The translations under genes and the position numbers were made by a program. Under the pieces are notes generated by a model that made no database searches, was not told the DNA's origin, and was given only the letters and a program-made list of their open reading frames with translations. This document shows positions 6,902 to 13,675 of a DNA stretch of 42,630 nt, in pieces; position 1 is the first letter of the stretch, and every line of letters starts with the position of its first letter. Source of the DNA: Streptomyces sp. AJS327 (GTDB lineage Bacteria > Actinomycetota > Actinomycetes > Streptomycetales > Streptomycetaceae); the NCBI RefSeq assembly GCF_013450295.1, contig NZ_SKBR01000007.1, positions 1 through 42,630 on the forward strand, in the 5' to 3' direction.

Positions 6902-8320
6902 ATGGCTGTTGACGCAACCCCCGGGGACCTGGCGGACCTGGGGTTCCGAAGGCTCCAGGAGGACCTGACTCGCCTGGACCGGATTGACCGGTACGTCCGG
7001 GGAGAGCACGACGACCCCTACACACCCCAGTCAGCCTCTGATGAGTACAAGCTTCTGGCGAAGCGGTCCGTGTCCAACTGGCTGCCTCTCCTGGTCAAGA
7101 CGCCGTCCCAGGCCATGTCCGTGAGCGGATACCGCCGGGAGGGAACGGGAGCCGGTCAGCCCTCTGCGGAGTGGTCGGCCTGGCAGGACAACCGCATGGA
7201 CGCGCGCCAGAACCCCGTCCATCGGGCGGCCCTGATGTACGGCCAGTCCTTCGTCAGCGTCCTCCGGGACCCAGCGGACCCCTCCCGGCCCATCATCCGG
7301 GGCATCTCCCCGCGCAAGCTCTACGCGTCGTACGAGGACCCGGCGGCCGACATGTTCCCGCTCTGGGTCTTCCAGATTGAAGCCCTTCCGGAGAAGGAGG
7401 GGGCAGAGGCCCAGGGCTGGGTCTACGACGACACCTACGTGTATGACGTGATGGTGGGCGGGAAGGATGGCCCCCGGGTCGTCGGCTCCCGGGCCCACAA
7501 CATGGGCCGTTGCCCGGTCGTCCGGTTCGCGCCGGACATCGACCTGGAGGGCCGTGTCCGTGGCGTCGTGGAGCCCATGATCCCGATTCAGGACCGGATC
7601 AATCAGACCGTGTTTGACCTCCTGGTGGCCCAGACCTTCGGCTCCTTCAAGGTCCGCACGATCAGCGGCATGGCGCCGGAGTTCAAGCGGGACCCGGAGA
7701 CGGGAGAGATCCTGTACGACGCCAACGGGCGGCCCCAGCCGATACCGATCCGCTTCGAGGCCTCCCGGGCCCTGGTGGCGCCGGACGCGGACACGAAGTT
7801 CGGGCAACTGGATGAGACCCCGCTGGGAGGCTTCATCGAAGCCATCGAAGCCGGAGTGAAGACGCTGGCGGCCGTCTCCCAGACCCCGCCCCACTACCTC
7901 CTGGGCTCCGTCGTGAACCTGAGCGCGGAGGCACTGGCGGCGGCAGAGTCCGCCCTCTCCCGGGCCGTGGACGAGTACGAACACGCCCTGGGTGAGAGCT
8001 GGGAGGCCACGCTCTTCCTGTGCGCTCACGCGGCCGGTGTGGAACCGGACCCGACGGCGCAAGTCCTGTGGGCCGACAAGGAGTCCCGGTCCCTCTCCCA
8101 GACGGTCGACGCTCTGGGGAAGGCCGTCCAGATGCTCCAGGTCCCAGCCAGGGCCCTCTGGTCCCGCATCCCGGGCACCACCTCCACCGACCTGGAGGAG
8201 TGGCGTCAGATCGCGGAGGAGGACGACGCTGGGGCCCGTATGGCGGAGCGGATGGCTTCGGCCCTCCTGCCCCAGGCCCAGTCCGATCCCGAAGAGGAAC
8301 CGGAGGTGACCAGTGCCTGA
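6902..8320 (+). CDS. Portal protein (SPP1 gp6-like)
   Basis: Dodecameric vertex protein through which DNA enters and leaves. 472 aa. RYVRGEHDDPYTPQ at the N-terminus, MSVSGYRREG, AHNMGRCPVVRF and PMIPIQDRINQTVFDLLVA are typical of siphophage portals, with an acidic C-terminal tail. ATG 6902 has GGGAGGGG upstream. It lies between large terminase and the MuF-like gene and overlaps the latter by 8 nt. Confidence 0.93.
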   Translation: MAVDATPGDLADLGFRRLQEDLTRLDRIDRYVRGEHDDPYTPQSASDEYKLLAKRSVSNWLPLLVKTPSQAMSVSGYRREGTGAGQPSAEWSAWQDNRMDARQNPVHRAALMYGQSFVSVLRDPADPSRPIIRGISPRKLYASYEDPAADMFPLWVFQIEALPEKEGAEAQGWVYDDTYVYDVMVGGKDGPRVVGSRAHNMGRCPVVRFAPDIDLEGRVRGVVEPMIPIQDRINQTVFDLLVAQTFGSFKVRTISGMAPEFKRDPETGEILYDANGRPQPIPIRFEASRALVAPDADTKFGQLDETPLGGFIEAIEAGVKTLAAVSQTPPHYLLGSVVNLSAEALAAAESALSRAVDEYEHALGESWEATLFLCAHAAGVEPDPTAQVLWADKESRSLSQTVDALGKAVQMLQVPARALWSRIPGTTSTDLEEWRQIAEEDDAGARMAERMASALLPQAQSDPEEEPEVTSA

Positions 8321-9275
8321 CCGGAGGCTCCTGGACGCCTACTGGCGCCAGATGGCCCGGATGGGTACGGAGGTCTCCGTTCAGTCGCTCAGCAACTGGT
8401 CCCGCCTGAACCCGGTCTCCCTGGAGGCGACCGGCGCCGGGTGGCTGGCCATCATGCTCTCCGTGATCCGGGGGGAACGGCGTCGTACCCGCGCGGTGGC
8501 GGCGTCGTTCTACCGGCTTCACCGGGCGATTGAGACGGGCTACACCGTGCCTCCCCTGGAGGGCGACTACGCCGGGGACACCCCGACTCTCGGAGACCTC
8601 CGGGAGGACTGGGCCCGGCAGACAGGCACCATCCACGACCCCATGTCGGACGACGACCTGGAGGTGATCGTGGAGGGCTTCGACTGGCCGGAGGAGCCGG
8701 AGGAGGACCACGACCGGGCCTCCACGGTGTCCATGGTGAGCCAGGGCCTGGCCCCCGTGTACCAGGACCTATCCCAGGAGGACGGGGACCGGGGACGCGG
8801 AAGGCTGGATGACCCCGACTTCCTCTCCGACCTGAACGACACGATGGAGACCGCAGGGAACCGGGCCGCTATGGCGGCAGACCGGGAAGTCCAGCGCGGT
8901 GGCCGTGACCTGATCCGACGCGCGTCCCAGGCGGACCGGCGCGTCCTGGGCTGGGCCCGCGTCACCGACGGCGACCCGTGCGGCTTCTGCGCCATGCTGG
9001 CCAGCCGGGGCGCCGTGTACCGCACCCGGGCCCACGCCGGTATCCGCAACCTGGGCAGTGCAGGGCTTCCCGAAGTGCACCGGGACGACCTGGAGAAGTA
9101 CCACAACGGGTGTCACTGCCAGACGGTTCCGATCTACAGCCGGAACGACTTCCTGACGGACCAGGCCCGCGACTACTCGCGCCAGTGGCGGGAGGTCACG
9201 CGCGGCATGGCCGGTGACGAAGCCCGGCGCGCATGGCGTCGGCACATCGACGCGCAACGGCGCAACTCGCGCTGA
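8313..9275 (+). CDS. Minor head protein (VG15/MuF-like)
   Basis: Minor capsid protein, probably present in few copies near the portal. 320 aa. The C-terminal segment ARVTDGDPCGFCAMLASRG, then RTRAHAGIRN and YHNGCHCQTVPIYS, carries the Cys/His pattern of this family. GTG start at 8313 inside the portal end, spaced for coupling. No fused toxin domain is visible. Confidence 0.88.
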   Translation: MPDRRLLDAYWRQMARMGTEVSVQSLSNWSRLNPVSLEATGAGWLAIMLSVIRGERRRTRAVAASFYRLHRAIETGYTVPPLEGDYAGDTPTLGDLREDWARQTGTIHDPMSDDDLEVIVEGFDWPEEPEEDHDRASTVSMVSQGLAPVYQDLSQEDGDRGRGRLDDPDFLSDLNDTMETAGNRAAMAADREVQRGGRDLIRRASQADRRVLGWARVTDGDPCGFCAMLASRGAVYRTRAHAGIRNLGSAGLPEVHRDDLEKYHNGCHCQTVPIYSRNDFLTDQARDYSRQWREVTRGMAGDEARRAWRRHIDAQRRNSR

Positions 9276-9291
9276 TCAATCCCACGCACGT

Positions 9292-9310
9292 GGCGCCCCT
9301 GGAGGGCGTC
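9292..9310 (+). terminator. Hairpin before the scaffold gene
   Basis: GGCGCCC pairs with GGGCGTC around a 5-nt loop and is followed by CTTT. It lies between the minor head and scaffold genes and may adjust expression. Confidence 0.4.
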
Positions 9311-9334
9311 CTTTGGCATGCCCTGGAGGCGACC

Positions 9335-9871
9335 ATGGCGGAGCACGACGACACCACGACCACCGAAGAGCCCACGGAGTCCACGGAGGTCACTACCCCG
9401 GAACATGTTCCGGGCCCGGAGACCCCCCAGGAGTCCCGGGAGCCCGCGCCGGAGGCCCCCGAAGAGGGCGGCCAGGCGGAGGACCTGGACGTGGACGCGC
9501 TCCGCGCGGAGCTGAAGGCCGCACGGTCGGAGGCTGCCAAGTACCGGGTCAAGACCCGGGAGCTGAACGACTCGCTGGGGAAGGCCAAGACCCCGGAGGA
9601 GTTCGAAGCCGTGCAGGCCCGTGCGCTGGAGCTGGAGACCAGCCTCCACCGTGAGCGGCTGGCACGGAAGTACAACCTCCCGGAGGCCCTGGCGGCACGT
9701 ATCACGGGAGACGACGACGACGCGCGAGACGCGGACGCCAAGGCCCTGGCCGAAGCGTTCCACGCGCGTTCCGGCGGAATCGGAAAGGGCGGCCTGGACC
9801 CGTCCACCAAGACCACTCCGACCGACCCCCGGGAGCTGGCCCGGAGCGTCCCGCGCGGACGCCGCCAGTAA
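9335..9871 (+). CDS. Capsid scaffolding protein
   Basis: 178 aa, very acidic with a Thr/Glu/Pro-rich start (DDTTTTEEPTEST), a coiled-coil middle (ALRAELKAARSEAAKYRVKTRELNDSL) and a basic C-terminus (ARSVPRGRRQ) that likely binds coat protein. This is the standard form of actinophage scaffolds, directly before the coat gene. ATG 9335 is preferred over an in-frame ATG at 9233 because GGAGG lies upstream and 9233 overlaps the previous gene. Its coding DNA contains an exact copy of the 16-bp palindrome (9398-9413), read as PEHVP. Confidence 0.88.
   Translation: MAEHDDTTTTEEPTESTEVTTPEHVPGPETPQESREPAPEAPEEGGQAEDLDVDALRAELKAARSEAAKYRVKTRELNDSLGKAKTPEEFEAVQARALELETSLHRERLARKYNLPEALAARITGDDDDARDADAKALAEAFHARSGGIGKGGLDPSTKTTPTDPRELARSVPRGRRQ
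9398..9413. promoter_or_regulatory. Palindrome CCGGAACATGTTCCGG, copy 1 (in scaffold gene)
   Basis: Perfect 16-bp inverted repeat, 18 bp with flanking C/G. It is one of five exact copies and lies within coding DNA in a linker region. Probable repressor-type binding site. Confidence 0.75.
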
Positions 9872-9888
9872 CCCGCCTCCCTCTCCAC

Positions 9889-9916
9889 AGCCCCGTGCCC
9901 ACGACGGCCGGGGGCT
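9889..9916 (+). terminator. Hairpin before the coat gene
   Basis: AGCCCC pairs with GGGGCT in the 73-nt gap between scaffold and coat. It lacks a long T run, so it may be partial or act in RNA processing. Confidence 0.4.
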
Positions 9917-9944
9917 TCCTCATACCTAGGAAGGTGCCGCACTC

Positions 9945-10874
9945 ATGGCGCACGCATTTCTGAAGCCGGAGGTCGTGACCTCCACCGCTCTGGGCATCCT
10001 GGAGCAGGAGCTGGTCATGGCGAACCTGGTCTGGGCGAACCCGGGCTTCGACTTCGCCGGGGCCAAGGACGACACCGTGACTGTCCGCCTCCCTGGCAAG
10101 ACCACGGCGAACGAGTACGAGTGGCGCAACGACCGTTCGGCGGACATCGTCCTGTCGGACATCGTGGAGGACTCGGTCTCCGTCACGCTGAACAAGGACA
10201 TCTACAGCGCCGTGGCCCTCACGGATGAGGAGCTGTCTCTGGACATCTCCGACTTCGGCGCTCAGGTCCTCCGTCCCCAGGTCAAGGCCGTGGCTACCGC
10301 CATCGACACCGGGGTGAAGAACCTCATCACCGGAGCCTCCTACGCCACCACCGTGACCGTCAACGAAGATCAGTTCTTCAGGGGCGTAGTTGCCATGCGC
10401 ACCGCCCTGAACAAGGAGAACGTCCCCCAGGAGGGCCGTGTCCTCCTGGTCGGTGCGGAGGTGGAGGCTGCGTTCCTCAACTCTCAGATGATCCGCGACG
10501 TCTCGCAGTCCGGTTCGGACAGTGCGCTCCGTTCCGCAACCCTGGGCCGAGTGGCCGGGTTCGACGTCGTCGTGTCCAACCTCCTGGGTCCCACGGAGAT
10601 GTACGCGTTCGTGCCCTCTGCCTTCATCCTGGCGACCCGTGCCCCGGCCGTCCCGTCGGGTGCCACCTTCGCCTCCAGCCAGTCGTTCGAGGGTCTGAGC
10701 ATGCGCTGGATTCGCGACTACGACCCGATGAAGCTCCGGGACCGCTCCGTGGTCTCCATCTTCGCCGGGTTCAACGTCATGCGGGACACCCCGGCGGCCG
10801 GTGGCTCCAAGAAGCTGGTCCGTGCGGTGAAGGGCACGTTCGTGCCGACCCCGGACGAGACCCCGGAGGGCTGA
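9945..10874 (+). CDS. Major capsid protein
   Basis: 309 aa coat protein of the HK97-fold, in the P22 coat-like style of actinophages. The N-terminus is AHAFLKPEVVTSTALGILEQELVMANLVWANPGFDF, with VTVRLPGKTTANEYEWRND, SVSVTLNKDIYSAVALTDEELSLDISDF and LGRVAGFDVVVSNLLGP following. It comes right after the scaffold, with an AGGAAGG ribosome site. No protease gene is seen, so scaffold removal may not need one. Confidence 0.94.
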   Translation: MAHAFLKPEVVTSTALGILEQELVMANLVWANPGFDFAGAKDDTVTVRLPGKTTANEYEWRNDRSADIVLSDIVEDSVSVTLNKDIYSAVALTDEELSLDISDFGAQVLRPQVKAVATAIDTGVKNLITGASYATTVTVNEDQFFRGVVAMRTALNKENVPQEGRVLLVGAEVEAAFLNSQMIRDVSQSGSDSALRSATLGRVAGFDVVVSNLLGPTEMYAFVPSAFILATRAPAVPSGATFASSQSFEGLSMRWIRDYDPMKLRDRSVVSIFAGFNVMRDTPAAGGSKKLVRAVKGTFVPTPDETPEG

Positions 10875-10880
10875 TCCGGC

Positions 10881-11255
10881 ATGTCTGAGCCCCTGTCGAC
10901 CGTCGAAGCTCTGTCGGCACGGCTGGGCGAAGCGCTCACGGGGGCAGACGAAGCCATGGCGGAGGCGGCACTGAACGACGCCTCTGCTCTGGTTCGTCAC
11001 TACGGCCTCCCGTGGCCGGACCCGGCCTCCGCTCCGGCGGTGGCGGTCAGCGTGACCCTGGCGGCAGCCGAACGCCGGATGCGGAACCCGGAGGGCTTCC
11101 GGATGGAGATGCTGGGCGCCTACCAGTACCAGCGTCCGGCCTCCACTCCCACGGGCGTGGCGCTGACGCCGGATGAGATTCGGATGTTGCAGTCCCTGGC
11201 CGGGTTCTCCGGCATCCACTCCGTGCCGCTGGAATCCCTGGGCGGTGTCCTGTGA
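10881..11255 (+). CDS. Head-tail connector (gp6-like adaptor)
   Basis: 124 aa, helical (VEALSARLGEALTGADEAMAEAALNDASALVRHYG), then VTLAAAERRMRNPEGFRMEMLGAYQYQRP. This is the usual pattern of the first connector after the coat gene. It starts 6 nt after the coat stop and overlaps the next gene by 4 nt. Confidence 0.82.
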   Translation: MSEPLSTVEALSARLGEALTGADEAMAEAALNDASALVRHYGLPWPDPASAPAVAVSVTLAAAERRMRNPEGFRMEMLGAYQYQRPASTPTGVALTPDEIRMLQSLAGFSGIHSVPLESLGGVL

Positions 11256-11575
11256 GCCTGATTCGACGCGGCCCCGACGAAGTCACTGTGTACCCCACGG
11301 TCCAGGTGGACGACGGGTACGGCGGCACCCAGCCGGGCCCCGGCGAACCGGTCACGATCCAGGCCCTGGTCCTCCCCTCCTCCGCGGACGAATCCGGGGC
11401 GGAGGGGTACCTGGTCGGGACGGAGTACCGGGTTTACGCCCGGACCCTCCCGGCGGGCCCCTGGTCCCGCGTCGACTGGGCCGGAAAGACCTGGGCCGTG
11501 GTCGGAGACCCCCAGCGCTTCGGCGCCTCTCGTGCCACCCGGCATGACGTCGCCGTGATCCGAAAGAGGGGGTAG
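11252..11575 (+). CDS. Head closure (stopper) protein
   Basis: 107 aa beta-rich protein. DDGYGGTQPGPGEPVTIQALVLP and SRVDWAGKTWAVVGDPQRFGASRATRHDVAVIRKRG match the head-closure type found in this position. GTG start in a 4-nt overlap. Confidence 0.78.
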   Translation: MSLIRRGPDEVTVYPTVQVDDGYGGTQPGPGEPVTIQALVLPSSADESGAEGYLVGTEYRVYARTLPAGPWSRVDWAGKTWAVVGDPQRFGASRATRHDVAVIRKRG

Positions 11576-11578
11576 CCC

Positions 11579-11860
11579 ATGGCCACCGTCAGAAACGACC
11601 TGGACTCCGTCGTGGCGCACATGCCCGAAGTCAAGGACGCCGTACACGTCGAACTGGAGACCCGGGCCGCCCGGGTCCGCGCCGTGCTCCAGGCTCACCG
11701 GCACACCGGAGCCCTGGCGGCCAACACGACGGTACGGACGAACCTGGTGGACTCCACGGTCACGATGGAGGACCCCGCCGTCCTGTCCATCAACTACGGG
11801 CACAAGGCCGTGAACGGCCGCTGGGTGCCCGGCATCCACGCGATAGAGGCGGGTCTCTGA
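11579..11860 (+). CDS. Neck protein (HK97 gp10-like/DUF5403 type)
   Basis: 93 aa with an N-terminal helix (AAVRVRAVLQ-type stretch) and SINYGHKAVNGRWVPGIHAIEAGL at the end. The position between head closure and tail terminator fits the tail-completion family. It shares one base with the next start (TGATG). Confidence 0.72.
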   Translation: MATVRNDLDSVVAHMPEVKDAVHVELETRAARVRAVLQAHRHTGALAANTTVRTNLVDSTVTMEDPAVLSINYGHKAVNGRWVPGIHAIEAGL

Positions 11861-12276
11861 TGATGCCGACCCTCCCCGACGTCGACGCGCTGGTGACCGA
11901 TGCCCTCCGGTCCGGTCTCCCCGGAGCGAACGTCCGCGTGCTCTGGCCCCCGGACGGCTGGGAGGACCTTCTCCCCCTGGTAGTCGCCAGCCGGGTCTCC
12001 GGTGCGGCAGTTGACCCGCGCGGCATTGACGTTGCGCTGGTCGATGTCCAGTGCGCGGCCCGCACCCGTCGGGAGGCCAACGCACTCGCCCGTACCGCCC
12101 GGGTCGTCCTGGCGTCCACGTGCCGTGCCCAGTTCCGGGGCGCTGATGGCTACCTGACCCGCTTCCAGGAGGTGGCCGGACCCGCAGAACTCCGGGTCGG
12201 TGAGCCGGAAGCGGGGCCGGACCTCTTCCGCTTCCAAGCCACTTACCGGGTCACGGCCCGGCCGAACAGACCATAG
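11860..12276 (+). CDS. Tail terminator protein
   Basis: 138 aa. The pattern (DVDALVTDALRSGLPGANVRVLWPPDGWEDLLPLVVASRVSG, then VDVQCAARTRREANALARTARVVL, and FRFQATYRVTARP) matches small terminators that cap the tail tube. Placed directly before the major tail protein. Confidence 0.8.
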   Translation: MMPTLPDVDALVTDALRSGLPGANVRVLWPPDGWEDLLPLVVASRVSGAAVDPRGIDVALVDVQCAARTRREANALARTARVVLASTCRAQFRGADGYLTRFQEVAGPAELRVGEPEAGPDLFRFQATYRVTARPNRP

Positions 12277-12285
12277 GAGCCATCC

Positions 12286-12840
12286 ATGGCACAGATCGAT
12301 GACGCGGCCCTTGTCGCGTCGGGCGGCCACATCTTCGTGGCCCCCGTCGGCACCGCCAAGCCGGAGGACATCACCGACCCGACGAACCCGGGTGAGGACT
12401 GGGAGACCATCGGTCACACCAGCCTGGACGAGATGCCGGAGGTTGGGCGCGACGGTGACGACCCGACCACCCTGGGGTCCTGGCAGAACTCCAAGCTGAA
12501 GGTCATCACGCCGGACGTGACGTACAGCCTGACCTTCAACTCCATCCAGGCGTCCAGCCTCACGTATCAGATGTACTTCGGCGCCGGTCCCGAAAAGCTC
12601 CAGGCCGACGGTGGGTTCCGTATCCCGGCCCGTCCCGTGCCCCAGGAGAAGGCCCTTCTCATGGTCATCGTGGACGGCGCCAACTACCTCCCGATGTGGC
12701 ACCCGCGCGTGAGTCTCCTGGGCTCCGACGCCGTGTCGACCAGCGCGGAGGAGTTTGTGACGTTCCCGATCACCGGGACTCTCCTGGCTCACCCCTCCAT
12801 CGGCGGAGACCTGGGTGAGTGGCTGGCCCTCGGCGCCTGA
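12286..12840 (+). CDS. Major tail (tube) protein
   Basis: 184 aa. IFVAPVGTAKPEDITDP, WETIGHTSLDEMPEVGRDGDD, LKVITPDVTYSLTFNSIQ and a C-terminal beta segment fit siphophage tube proteins. It is followed by a strong terminator, as common for this highly expressed gene. Confidence 0.88.
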   Translation: MAQIDDAALVASGGHIFVAPVGTAKPEDITDPTNPGEDWETIGHTSLDEMPEVGRDGDDPTTLGSWQNSKLKVITPDVTYSLTFNSIQASSLTYQMYFGAGPEKLQADGGFRIPARPVPQEKALLMVIVDGANYLPMWHPRVSLLGSDAVSTSAEEFVTFPITGTLLAHPSIGGDLGEWLALGA

Positions 12841-12857
12841 CCAACTCCCCGCCTGCT

Positions 12858-12898
12858 CCCTCCCGTCCGGACGGTCCCTCGGGCGGGAGGGCTCTTTC
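12858..12898 (+). terminator. Terminator after major tail gene
   Basis: CCCTCCCG (12858-12865) pairs with CGGGAGGG (12884-12891), followed by CTCTTTCTT. Confidence 0.8.
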
Positions 12899-12935
12899 TT
12901 CCTGGGGCCGCACTCACAGACTTGGGGACCACACC

Positions 12936-13292
12936 ATGGCACTTTCATGCGCGGACATGATGAAGGAAGCAGAGAGCCAGTACACGGCGCTGGAGCTGGA
13001 GACGCGAGCCGGTAAGCCGGTCAAGCTCCGGAATCTCCTCATGCTCCCGGAGGCTGGCCTGGCGTCGGCCCGCGTGATCCTGGCGGAGTTCGCGGACGGC
13101 GACCAGGAGTCCGACCTGGACAGTCTGGAGACCATCGTCCCCCGGCTCCGTGACCTCCTCCTCCTGGTGGCCGACGCCCCGGCCGCTCTGAAGAAGGAGA
13201 TAGAGGACTGGCCCATGGGCATGTACGTGCGCGTGGTCGACGCCTGGCAGGAGGAGACCCAGGTGGGGGAAGCGCCGGGCTCGGACAACTGA
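12936..13292 (+). CDS. Tail assembly chaperone, upstream frame (gpG-like)
   Basis: 118 aa, helical and acidic. ALELETRAGKPVKLRNLLMLPEAGLASARVILAEF fits the G-type chaperone. ATG 12936 is chosen because the reading frame upstream runs through the terminator. Near its end the codons GTG GGG GAA give the heptamer GGGGGAA (13265-13271), a plausible -1 slip site leading into the next frame. Confidence 0.85.
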   Translation: MALSCADMMKEAESQYTALELETRAGKPVKLRNLLMLPEAGLASARVILAEFADGDQESDLDSLETIVPRLRDLLLLVADAPAALKKEIEDWPMGMYVRVVDAWQEETQVGEAPGSDN

Positions 13293-13672
13293 TCAGCGAA
13301 GGACACGGCGGGGCCCTCCGGGCTGACCTCCAACGCCACTACGGCCTGGACCTGGCCGACGTGTGGAGGGGAACCCTCGCGCCCCGCCGTGTCTGGTCGT
13401 TGACCGAGCACCTACCCGAAGACTCCGCCCTGACCGCTGAATTGGCCGGGGGCCCGGAGCATCGGGGCTGGACCGTCCAGACGCACCTGACGGCCCAGCT
13501 CCTGAACGCCGTCCGCTTCATGGACGCCAACAACGTCCGGGTGAACGGCGGGAAGCTCTCGGAGAAGCCGAAGCCAGTACAGGTCCCCCAGTCCGCTCCC
13601 CAGAAGAAGCGCAAGCGAATCGACCTGTCATCGCACCCGCTTGCGAAGCCCATACAACTCCACAGGGGGTGA
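13268..13672 (+). CDS. Tail assembly chaperone, -1 frameshift extension (gpGT-like)
   Basis: The frame is open from the slip site through GQLISEGHGGALRADLQRHYGLDLADVWRG, with the RHYG.DL.DVWRG signature of T-type extensions, to a basic C-terminus (QKKRKRIDL). No ribosome site is convincing for an independent start at 13361 (GTG). The expected product joins 12936-13268 to this frame. Listed from the first codon after the slip. Confidence 0.8.
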   Translation, partial: GSAGLGQLISEGHGGALRADLQRHYGLDLADVWRGTLAPRRVWSLTEHLPEDSALTAELAGGPEHRGWTVQTHLTAQLLNAVRFMDANNVRVNGGKLSEKPKPVQVPQSAPQKKRKRIDLSSHPLAKPIQLHRG

Positions 13673-13675
13673 CCC

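Noticed and set aside
5229..7025. Long leftward open frame opposite the large terminase
   Set aside because: Same high-GC shadow effect; the rightward product has clear terminase motifs.
9702..11219. Leftward open frame opposite scaffold and capsid
   Set aside because: Covers several well-supported rightward genes; composition is shadow-like.
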